Of a stretch of DNA of 5,285 nucleotides, positions 1 to 5,285 are shown piece by piece. Source of the stretch: DATBMY01 sp036554605 (GTDB lineage Bacteria; Acidobacteriota; Blastocatellia; UBA7656); contig DATBMY010000146.1 of NCBI GenBank assembly GCA_036554605.1, positions 1 to 5,285 of the forward strand, in the 5' to 3' direction. The notes beneath the pieces are model-generated. The model was not told the DNA's origin. It made no database searches and saw only the letters and a program-made list of their open reading frames with translations. Each line of letters starts with the position of its first letter. The stretch's first letter is position 1. The translations under genes were made by a program, and so were the position numbers.

Positions 1-1495
1 TCATCTCCTCGACCTGCCCGCGCGCGTTTATGACGAACGTGACGAACCCTTTCGAGAATGGATAGACGATACCTTCACGCCACTTGACGCGAAACGTGTC
101 GTATTGCCAGTGTTCGAGGTCGCCGACGAAATTAGGCGCGGGCACAAGCCTCAGCACCAGCCGCCCCTCTTCTATTGCGACTTTCGCGTCCCCGTACATC
201 TGTCCTGTATAAGTCCCGGCGTAGCCCGCCAGGTCGAGCGACGGCCTTGTATTTACGGCGCGCTCCTGCTCGACGCGCTTCTCCGCTTCCTGCCGCGCAG
301 ATGCGCTCGCTTTTCTCTGCTCAAGATAGTTCGCGCTCCAATCGCGCGCTGGCGCGGCTGTAAAGAGATCGAATGTTTTATTCACGAGTATGGTCGAAGC
401 CGGTGTCTCGCTGTTGCTCAGCACGACAATGCCCAGGTTCTCTTCGGGCATCATCGCCACCTGCGAAATCATTCCGTCGAGCCCGCCGCCGTGTGAAACC
501 ACCTTGCGCCCGTGGTAATCGCTTATGAACCAGCCCAGACCATACAGATTGAAATGGCGCGTCGGGTTGAACCGCTCGGCCGCTTCGCTCACCGCGCCCG
601 CTATCATTTGCGGCGACCACATCTCGCGCGATGCGGCGGCGCTGAAAACCTGCTTGCCGTTGTGCTTGCCCCGCCCGAGCTGAAGTCTTATCCATTCGGC
701 CATCTCGGCCACGCTCGAATTTATCGCCGCCGCGCCGCCCGCATTATCGACGTTCGAATACCTTATAACGCGCAACCGCCCGTCCACTTCGTTATGCGGC
801 GTCGCCACATTTTCCACGCCTTTCAATGCCGACACGCTCGTCGTAGTCCGCCGCATGCCGAGCGGCGCAAAGAAACGCTCCCTTACGAACTCGTCCCAGC
901 TCTTGCCGGTTACCGCGGGGATGATCTCGCCCGCGGCAAGAAACATTATGTTCTGGTAGCCGTACCGGCTGCGAAAGCTCGACGTGGGCCTGAGGAACCG
1001 GATGCGACGCAGGATCTCTTCGCGGCTGTAGGTAGTCTCGTACCAGAGCAGATCGCCGCCGAAAGTCGCAAGCCCGCTGCGGTGCGAGAGCAGGTCGCGC
1101 ACCGTGAGCTCGCGCGTAACCCACGGGTCGTAAAGCTGAAACCACGGCAGGTACCTGGTGACCGGGTCGTCCCACTTGAGCTTTCCTTCATCGACAAGTA
1201 TCGCGAGCGCCGCCGCGGTAACGGCCTTGCTGTTTGACGCGATGGCGAACAGCGTGTTCTCGTCGACCGCGCCCGGCTTGCCAAGCTCGCGCACGCCGTA
1301 GCCCCTGGCAAATATCACCCGGTCATCTTTGACTATGCTCATAGCGAAGCCCGGCACTTGCCAGTCGCGCGCGACCTTCTCGGCATACTCGTCAATAGCT
1401 TTCAACCGGGCGTCGATCGTTTCCTGCGCGAGCGCCACCGGGTTTGCGATGAGCGCCAGCAGCAAAAGCGCGGCGCCCATAAAGCGTCTTTGCAT
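1..1495 (-). CDS. Secreted beta-lactamase-fold serine hydrolase with DUF3471-like C-terminal domain (3' end missing)
   Basis: The frame is open from the ATG at 1495 to the window edge: 498 codons with no stop, so the C-terminus is missing. Residues 1-23 form a signal peptide (MQRR, a hydrophobic run, ALA before Gln24), so the enzyme is exported. The penicillin-binding-protein/class C beta-lactamase-fold motifs are in order: Ser87-Asn-Ser-Lys90 (SxxK nucleophile and base), Tyr180-Gln-Asn182 (YxN) and His335-Gly-Gly (HGG, replacing KTG). HGG is typical of esterases, D-aminopeptidases and peptidase S12 proteins, so antibiotic hydrolysis is not implied; the substrate is unknown. A charged Ala/Glu/Arg-rich linker (about 385-420) leads to a beta-rich region (about 420-498) resembling DUF3471; that family usually ends shortly after this point. 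Codon 1 follows GGGGTGG with 5 bases between; Met6 is the alternative start. It lies downstream of the metallopeptidase, possibly in one operon. Fold assignment is firm; substrate is not. Confidence 0.93.
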   Translation of the reverse strand, partial: MQRRFMGAALLLLALIANPVALAQETIDARLKAIDEYAEKVARDWQVPGFAMSIVKDDRVIFARGYGVRELGKPGAVDENTLFAIASNSKAVTAAALAILVDEGKLKWDDPVTRYLPWFQLYDPWVTRELTVRDLLSHRSGLATFGGDLLWYETTYSREEILRRIRFLRPTSSFRSRYGYQNIMFLAAGEIIPAVTGKSWDEFVRERFFAPLGMRRTTTSVSALKGVENVATPHNEVDGRLRVIRYSNVDNAGGAAAINSSVAEMAEWIRLQLGRGKHNGKQVFSAAASREMWSPQMIAGAVSEAAERFNPTRHFNLYGLGWFISDYHGRKVVSHGGGLDGMISQVAMMPEENLGIVVLSNSETPASTILVNKTFDLFTAAPARDWSANYLEQRKASASARQEAEKRVEQERAVNTRPSLDLAGYAGTYTGQMYGDAKVAIEEGRLVLRLVPAPNFVGDLEHWQYDTFRVKWREGIVYPFSKGFVTFVINARGQVEEM

Positions 1496-1512
1496 AATAG
1501 CCACCCCACATT

Positions 1513-1589
1513 AAGTAAAAAGTAAAAAGTAAAAAGTAAAAAGATAAGAGATTATTTTCTTTTTACTTTTTACTTTTTACTTTTTACTT
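1513..1589 (-). other. Long intercistronic hairpin formed by the facing arrays
   Basis: Bases 1513-1543 are the exact reverse complement of 1559-1589, giving a 31-bp perfect stem with about one G-C pair per seven. The 15-base loop could pair further (ATAA at 1544-1547 with TTAT at 1552-1555 around GAGA). In the minus-strand transcript it begins just past the metallopeptidase stop and ends about six bases before the GGGGTGG ribosome-binding site of the serine hydrolase. It could protect the upstream message, tune downstream translation, or partly end transcription. It lacks the GC-rich stem of a classical intrinsic terminator. The structure is certain from sequence; the role is inference. Confidence 0.7.
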
Positions 1590-1604
1590 TTAACTTTTTA
1601 CTTT
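1513..1604. repeat. Facing heptanucleotide tandem arrays (AAGTAAA / CTTTTTA)
   Basis: The left array, 1513-1543, is four exact copies of AAGTAAA plus AAG. The right array, 1559-1600, is six copies of the complementary unit CTTTTTA: four exact, one variant (CTTTTAA at 1587-1593) and one exact, followed by a partial CTTT to 1604. A 15-base spacer (1544-1558) separates them. The block is extremely AT-rich inside a GC-rich region. Heptanucleotide tandem repeats of this sort (STRRs) are known in cyanobacterial intergenic regions, and similar arrays may exist elsewhere; I cannot tell whether this unit recurs in this genome. The right array extends into the 3' end of the metallopeptidase gene. Confidence 0.95.
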
Positions 1605-3341
1605 CTTTAGTATCCAGTTATCTTCATCAATCGCCGCCCGCCGCGGAGGGAAAGGCACGTTGATGGTAAATGTCTGCTTGCGGGCATCGTTGAAGACTAC
1701 AACTTTGTGACTCACTCCCTCGCCGTAAATAGTCACGTCAATGGGCATGATATAAAAAGACTTTTCGCGGCCGGCGACGTTGTGCGATTGCTTCTGCTTT
1801 ATCGTGAGCCTCACGGTGTAATTATTAAACAGGTCCGGCCCCTCCGCTTTCATCGAGACTTTATATACGGGCCGCCCCCGAGAATAGACCCACTGGCTGA
1901 AGAACCAGTCGAGCGGGCCGCCGAAAAACTCCTCGCATACCTGCTGAAACTCCTGCGTAGAAGCATTGCCGAACCCATGACGCTGCCCGTACAGTCTTAG
2001 CGCCGCGAAGAACTTCTCGTCGCCTAAAACATGCCTGAGCATGTGCAGCACCCATCCGCCCTTGTCATAAATCGCGTTCCTGTCATCGAAAGGATCGTCC
2101 TCATCTTCCGCAAAGACGGTCCCGCCGAGCCGCCCGTTAACCTGGCCGTCGTCCATGTCGAGCATATACTCGCTCGCGGGCGAGCCGGTCCTGCCCTCGT
2201 AATAAAGCGCCTCGGAGTAGGTGGCGAAACCTTCGTTGAGCCAGATGTCGCCCCAGTTCTTCATCGTCACAAGATTGCCCCACCAGTGGTGCGCAAGCTC
2301 GTGAGCAATGACGAAGCGCCCCGTGCTGCCCGGCGTCCCCACTATGCTCGAACCCATGCTGGTCATGGTCTGATGCTCCATCGCGCCGAGCCACGGGAAC
2401 TCCGCCATGCCGTACTTTTCCCCAAGAAACGGGTATTCGCCAAACAGCGGCGTGAAGATGTGCATCGCTTCGAGCGTCGCGCCGAATTTCCGCCTCGCAT
2501 TATCCAGATGTTCGGGATAAACGTAATAGAGGATCGGCATGCTCGTGCCGTCTGCCGCCGTGTATGTATCTTCGAATCGCTCGTAATTAGTCGCGGCAAC
2601 CGATATCAGATAAGTCGAGATCAAAGCCCTCTCCCGCCAGACGAAGGTCACTGTCCTGTCAGCATTCCTTTCTACCCGCTCAAGCACGCCGTTAGACGCG
2701 ACTTGAAATCCATCAGGGACCGTCGCTTCAATCTGCGCCGTGGCCTTGTCGGTCGGATCATCAATGCAGGGCCACCAGCTAGGCGCGGCGTAGGGCTCGC
2801 TGAGCGTCGCCATCACCGGCACGTTGTCGGGACCGTGACGGTCGACTAGCATCCCCCCGCCCAGCCGCCCCGAGACTACCGGCTCTCCGTGATAATCGAT
2901 CGCGATTGAAAACTCTTCAGCCGCCGCAACCGGCGAAGGGGGCCTGACCGTAATGAGGTTGCGCTTGCGCTCATACTCAACGGGCGAGTTGTTGAAGCTG
3001 ACCGCATCGATTACGAGGTTAGCTTCGGCGTTCACCTCAATGCTCGCCACCGCGTCAGTGGCCCGAGCTTCTATCGTAACCCGACCTCGTATAGCCGCCG
3101 GGTCGGGCGTGAGCTTTATCTGCAATCCGTAATGGAGCACGTTGACCGGTTGCGACGTAACGGCCGCGCTCCGGTATGCGGAGCGCCGACTCGCCCCATC
3201 CGTATGCAGTTGTTTTTTTATAAGCTCCCGCTCGCGGCGTATGTCATCAAACGGCGAGCGGCCGTCCTGCGCGAAAGAGAACGAGAACGTCCCGGCCAGC
3301 ATCGCGGCCGCGAGCGCTAGAAAGACTATTCGCGGTCTCAT
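1590..3341 (-). CDS. Secreted M1-family zinc metallopeptidase (aminopeptidase-like)
   Basis: Complete 583-residue protein. Residues 1-24 are a signal peptide (hydrophobic run, SFA before Gln25), placing it in the periplasm or outside. An N-terminal beta domain covers roughly 65-255 and includes SWWPC at 188-192, common in this family. The catalytic domain (about 260-490) carries the zinc site His347-Glu-Leu-Ala-His351 with Glu370 nineteen residues later, and the proton-donor tyrosine is probably Tyr425 in YDKGG. The substrate-binding GxMEN motif reads Gly319-Ala-Met-Glu-His323. A C-terminal beta domain (about 490-575) follows; the long ERAP1-like helical domain is absent, as in many bacterial M1 enzymes of about 550-650 residues. 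Family knowledge predicts removal of N-terminal amino acids from peptides. The start is supported by GGGAGA (3349-3354), seven bases upstream, and by the signal peptide. The last three residues and the stop fall in the heptamer repeat. The serine hydrolase lies downstream, 94 bp away. Confidence 0.96.
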   Translation of the reverse strand: MRPRIVFLALAAAMLAGTFSFSFAQDGRSPFDDIRRERELIKKQLHTDGASRRSAYRSAAVTSQPVNVLHYGLQIKLTPDPAAIRGRVTIEARATDAVASIEVNAEANLVIDAVSFNNSPVEYERKRNLITVRPPSPVAAAEEFSIAIDYHGEPVVSGRLGGGMLVDRHGPDNVPVMATLSEPYAAPSWWPCIDDPTDKATAQIEATVPDGFQVASNGVLERVERNADRTVTFVWRERALISTYLISVAATNYERFEDTYTAADGTSMPILYYVYPEHLDNARRKFGATLEAMHIFTPLFGEYPFLGEKYGMAEFPWLGAMEHQTMTSMGSSIVGTPGSTGRFVIAHELAHHWWGNLVTMKNWGDIWLNEGFATYSEALYYEGRTGSPASEYMLDMDDGQVNGRLGGTVFAEDEDDPFDDRNAIYDKGGWVLHMLRHVLGDEKFFAALRLYGQRHGFGNASTQEFQQVCEEFFGGPLDWFFSQWVYSRGRPVYKVSMKAEGPDLFNNYTVRLTIKQKQSHNVAGREKSFYIMPIDVTIYGEGVSHKVVVFNDARKQTFTINVPFPPRRAAIDEDNWILKKVKS

Positions 3342-3376
3342 AATTGATTCTCCCGTGGGCTGAAACGCAGGCCAGC

Positions 3377-3405
3377 ATTATACCAACTCTTTTGCCGGCC
3401 CACGA
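3377..3405 (-). promoter_or_regulatory. Extended -10 promoter of the metallopeptidase gene
   Basis: Read on the minus strand, 3377-3385 is TGGTATAAT: a perfect TATAAT (3377-3382) preceded by the TGn extended -10 element. The hexamer 17 bases upstream (3400-3405, TCGTGG) is a poor -35, which an extended -10 can tolerate. Transcription would start near 3370, leaving a leader of about 30 bases that contains the GGGAGA ribosome-binding site. This is a sigma-70-type prediction from consensus only. Confidence 0.65.
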
Positions 3406-3409
3406 GTTG
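3384..3409. promoter_or_regulatory. Candidate operator dyad between the divergent genes
   Basis: CAACTC (3384-3389) and GAGTTG (3404-3409) are an inverted repeat around the palindrome GCCGGC (3394-3399), all sharing the centre 3396.5. That gives 18 symmetric bases of 26, with half-sites about two helical turns apart. The dyad covers the spacer and -35 zone of the minus-strand promoter, and its right arm overlaps the proposed -35 of the plus-strand promoter. A dimeric repressor bound here could control both genes. No regulator gene is visible in the window, so the regulator is unknown. Confidence 0.35.
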
Positions 3410-3436
3410 AATACTCCGCCGCGCATGCTCTATGCT
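3407..3436 (+). promoter_or_regulatory. Candidate promoter of the phosphodiesterase gene
   Basis: TTGAAT (3407-3412) and TATGCT (3431-3436) each match four of six consensus positions of sigma-70 -35 and -10 elements, with an 18-base spacer. Transcription would start near 3443, leaving a leader of about 90 bases before the ATG at 3532. The match is modest, and other weak sites in the gap cannot be excluded. Confidence 0.3.
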
Positions 3437-3521
3437 GAAAGCGAAGACCAGCCCCGGCTCGATGTCCCTGAAAAACTTTTGTGCAAGCACGAAGCCGGCG
3501 GCCGTTCTGCTTGTTTGCTGT

Positions 3522-3528
3522 GGGAGGG
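3522..3528 (+). promoter_or_regulatory. Ribosome-binding site that sets the phosphodiesterase start
   Basis: GGGAGGG lies three bases before the ATG at 3532 (four if the core is taken as GGAGG). This is a strong though tightly spaced Shine-Dalgarno match. It favours the ATG over the in-frame GTG at 3481, which would add 17 residues in front of the signal peptide and has no comparable site. Confidence 0.75.
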
Positions 3529-3531
3529 TTT

Positions 3532-4623
3532 ATGTTTAATAAGACGATCCGCATTCTTTATAGGAAACGAGCAGGTTACTTCTCTACTTTCCTCGCTGTG
3601 CTAGCTATCATAGCGCTGCTTTTGCCGGCCTTTGCGTCAGGCAATCAGATAAAGGGGCGGCCCGGGCCGCTGCTCATAGCCCATCGTGGGGCGTCGGGCT
3701 ATGCGCCCGAACACACGCTCGCCGCATACGATCTTGCTATACAGCAAGGAGCGGACTTCATAGAGCAGGATCTTCAGCTTACAAAAGACGGCGTGCTGAT
3801 ATGCATGCACGACCCCGACCTGGCGCGCACGACTAACGTGGCGGAAGTCTTCCCCGACCGCGCGACCGAGCGCGACCCGGAAGCGAGAGGCGCGGCGCGC
3901 CGCGGGTGGTTCGCCGTAGATTTCACGCTCGCGGAGATAAAGCGGCTCGACGCCGGATCTTGGTTCAACCGCGCCAACCCGTTCGCCGCCAGAAAGTCTT
4001 ACGCTGGCCTTACTATCCCCACGCTCGAAGAGGCGATCAAGACGATAGGCCAGCGCGCGGGATTCTATATAGAGATGAAGTATTATCCGTTTTACAAGTC
4101 GCTCGGTCTGGATATGGCCGAGCGACTTGTGGCGGTCTTAAACGCGCACGGGCTCGGCCAACCGGATCGCCGCCGCCGGGTGCTGGTCCAATCTTTTTCA
4201 AAGGCAAGCCTGCTGCGCCTGAAAGAGATCGCGCCTGATCTCGCGCGCATACAGCTTCTGCCGATGGAAGACGCGGGGCGGGGTGAAGAAACGGCAAAGA
4301 TAACCATCTCTCTTGCCAGAGAGCTTTCCGGTTATGCCACCGGCGTCGGACCTAGCAAGACGATGATCGGCGGGCCCGGCGATGTGACGACCCTGAGGAT
4401 GGCCGGGCTGATGGTTCACCCCTACACCTTTCGCGGCTCGACGCTTGCCGCAATGCGACGGCCGCTCGAAGAGGTGCAATCCAACGGCTCGACCGTCCGC
4501 CAGAATATAATCGCGGAGATACAGCGCTTCATACAATACGGCATCGATGGCGGGTTCACCGATTATCCCGAGTTGTGGAAGCAGGCCGTCGCGACCTTCA
4601 ACTATTCCCGCCAGCGGAGATGA
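3532..4623 (+). CDS. glpQ: GlpQ-like periplasmic glycerophosphodiester phosphodiesterase
   Basis: Complete 363-residue protein, close to the roughly 358 residues of E. coli GlpQ. Residues 1-36 look like a signal peptide: basic start, hydrophobic stretch from about 19 to 33, and AFA before Ser37. The GDPD TIM-barrel follows. Its catalytic set is visible: His51-Arg52-Gly53, PEHT at 59-62, Glu78 and Asp80 (probable calcium ligands), His93 (second catalytic histidine) and Glu181 in the IEMK strand. TDYPE at 343-347 marks the last barrel strand. VAEVFPDRA (103-111) followed by FAVDFTLAEIKRL (127-139) matches the GlpQ subgroup rather than the shorter cytoplasmic UgpQ type. GlpQ enzymes split glycerophosphodiesters such as glycerophosphocholine into glycerol 3-phosphate and an alcohol, feeding carbon and phosphate supply. 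No glycerol-3-phosphate transporter is visible nearby. It is divergent from the metallopeptidase across 190 bp. The family is certain; the exact substrate range and the symbol are by similarity. Confidence 0.94.
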   Translation: MFNKTIRILYRKRAGYFSTFLAVLAIIALLLPAFASGNQIKGRPGPLLIAHRGASGYAPEHTLAAYDLAIQQGADFIEQDLQLTKDGVLICMHDPDLARTTNVAEVFPDRATERDPEARGAARRGWFAVDFTLAEIKRLDAGSWFNRANPFAARKSYAGLTIPTLEEAIKTIGQRAGFYIEMKYYPFYKSLGLDMAERLVAVLNAHGLGQPDRRRRVLVQSFSKASLLRLKEIAPDLARIQLLPMEDAGRGEETAKITISLARELSGYATGVGPSKTMIGGPGDVTTLRMAGLMVHPYTFRGSTLAAMRRPLEEVQSNGSTVRQNIIAEIQRFIQYGIDGGFTDYPELWKQAVATFNYSRQRR

Positions 4624-4731
4624 GACGTGACATGTAAAGGCTCGCGAGCGCAATAACCGACAAGTGAGGCGGAGCTTTCCCGCGCGTGTTAGACACCAGG
4701 AGGCGAGGATTTGTTCCGGCCGTTCAGATTT
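4624..4731. other. Convergent gap with no supported feature
   Basis: This gap separates the 3' ends of the phosphodiesterase and permease genes. The only symmetry noticed is the 10-base palindrome GCTCGCGAGC (4640-4649), which has no loop and no T-run after it in either direction. I see no convincing intrinsic terminator and no small gene. Confidence 0.5.
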
Positions 4732-5285
4732 TCATTCGGCTTTGAGCGCCACACCCGGGTCGACGCGCGATGCGCGAAGCGCCGGGGCGAGGCTTGCCGC
4801 AAAAGCGACCGCGGCAAGAACGACCACCACGAGCGCGAAGACCGAAGGGTCCGTGGCCTTGACCTCGTAAAGCAGGCTCGTCATCACCCGCGTGACGGCG
4901 AGCGCGGCTATCACCCCTATCGTTATCCCTACGGCGACGACCGCCATGCCGCGGACCACAATCAATTTCAGCACGTCCCTGGAACTGGCCCCTAGAGCCA
5001 TTCTTATGCCTATCTCGCGCGTGCGCCGGCTCACCATATAGGAGAGGACGCCGTATATGCCGGCCGCCGAAAGCAAGAGCGCGACAATCGAGAACACGCC
5101 GAGCAGCAAGCCCCAGAGCTTCGGCTGCCAGATAGTATTTCCGGCAAGCTCCGTGAGCGCCGCGATGCGCGATACGCCGAGACCCGGCGACGCGGCGAAT
5201 ATCTCTTTGCGAACCGCGGCGGTAAAACTCAACGGGTCGCCTTCGGTGCGCGCGACCAGGTGTATGATGACGTTCGGCGGCAGTT
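4732..5285 (-). CDS. ABC transporter permease, MacB/FtsX type, ADOP-like (C-terminal part only)
   Basis: The frame is open from the window edge to the TGA at 4732-4734, giving 183 residues with the N-terminal part missing. About 1-50 is the end of an extracytoplasmic MacB-like domain. The FtsX domain follows with three membrane segments at about 57-80, 105-130 and 147-168. Between the first two lies RRTREIGIRMALGAS (86-100), the conserved cytoplasmic loop of this superfamily, and the chain closes with ASRVDPGVALKAE. These phrases are characteristic of the duplicated permeases of about 800 residues common in Acidobacteriota (ADOP), where this would be the second FtsX unit. A plain MacB-type permease of about 400 residues is also possible, as only one domain is in view. 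MacB relatives move substrates through conformational coupling at the inner membrane; the substrate here is unknown. It converges with the phosphodiesterase gene and is probably unrelated to it. Confidence 0.92.
   Translation of the reverse strand, partial: LPPNVIIHLVARTEGDPLSFTAAVRKEIFAASPGLGVSRIAALTELAGNTIWQPKLWGLLLGVFSIVALLLSAAGIYGVLSYMVSRRTREIGIRMALGASSRDVLKLIVVRGMAVVAVGITIGVIAALAVTRVMTSLLYEVKATDPSVFALVVVVLAAVAFAASLAPALRASRVDPGVALKAE

Noticed and set aside
512..1237. 241-codon open frame on the plus strand
   Set aside because: It lies wholly inside the serine hydrolase gene on the opposite strand, is rich in Arg/Ala/His, has no family motif or ribosome-binding site, and is the usual antisense shadow of a GC-rich gene.
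1..1495. Antibiotic-resistance beta-lactamase
   Set aside because: It has the fold and SxxK/YxN motifs, but HGG replaces KTG and a DUF3471-like domain is attached, as in many esterases and peptidases of the family; resistance is not supported.
1513..1589. Classical intrinsic terminator
   Set aside because: The stem is almost all A-T pairs and the U-rich stretches are part of the stem itself. Some termination is possible, but the canonical GC-rich stem plus U-tail is absent.
1513..1604. CRISPR array
   Set aside because: The units are 7 bases long and directly adjacent, with no unique spacers and no cas genes.
1513..1604. Intrinsically curved A-tract DNA
   Set aside because: A-runs recur every 7 bases, not every 10-11, so they are out of helical phase and would not add up to a stable bend.
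2031..2849. 272-codon open frame on the plus strand
   Set aside because: Antisense to the metallopeptidase catalytic domain; its composition reflects the opposite strand and it has no recognisable domain.
3481..3531. GTG start at 3481 for the phosphodiesterase
   Set aside because: It would put 17 extra residues before a normal signal peptide, while the ATG at 3532 has a strong GGGAGGG site.
4640..4649. Palindrome GCTCGCGAGC as terminator or operator
   Set aside because: Five-base arms with no loop and no T-run; such short palindromes are expected by chance in GC-rich DNA.
4198..4653. 151-codon open frame on the minus strand opposite the phosphodiesterase
   Set aside because: It overlaps the well-supported GlpQ-like gene in antisense and shows no motif of its own.

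Overview
The window looks like chromosomal DNA from a GC-rich Gram-negative bacterium. An Acidobacteriota-type host is the best guess. Three of the four genes encode secreted or periplasmic enzymes with clear signal peptides. The fourth is the C-terminal part of a MacB/FtsX-type permease, whose wording resembles the large 'ADOP' permeases abundant in Acidobacteriota. Isoleucine is written mostly as ATA (34 of 60 Ile codons counted in three genes), which is unusual at this GC content. The taxonomic call is inference from gene content, not from a marker gene.

Layout. Positions 1-1495 (minus) hold a secreted beta-lactamase-fold serine hydrolase, cut at its C-terminus by the window edge. Positions 1496-1589 are a short gap dominated by an AT-rich heptanucleotide repeat arranged as two facing arrays, which can form a 31-bp perfect hairpin. 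Positions 1590-3341 (minus) hold a complete secreted M1-family zinc metallopeptidase whose last codons and stop lie inside that repeat. Positions 3342-3531 are a divergent control region with a strong extended -10 promoter for the minus-strand pair, a weaker candidate promoter for the plus-strand gene, and a dyad that touches both -35 regions. Positions 3532-4623 (plus) hold a GlpQ-like glycerophosphodiester phosphodiesterase. Positions 4624-4731 form a convergent gap with no convincing feature. Positions 4732-5285 (minus) hold the C-terminal end of an ABC transporter permease, cut at its N-terminal side.

How the genes may work together. The metallopeptidase and the serine hydrolase are in the same direction with a 94-bp gap and may be co-transcribed, giving two exported hydrolases for peptide or ester breakdown outside the cytoplasm. 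The divergent phosphodiesterase would release glycerol 3-phosphate from phospholipid-derived diesters. The region fits nutrient scavenging in the periplasm, but the sequence does not prove a shared pathway. I see no phage, transposon, CRISPR or defence genes and no clear undescribed multi-gene system. The most unusual element is the facing heptamer array, including the way one variant base in it supplies the metallopeptidase stop codon.
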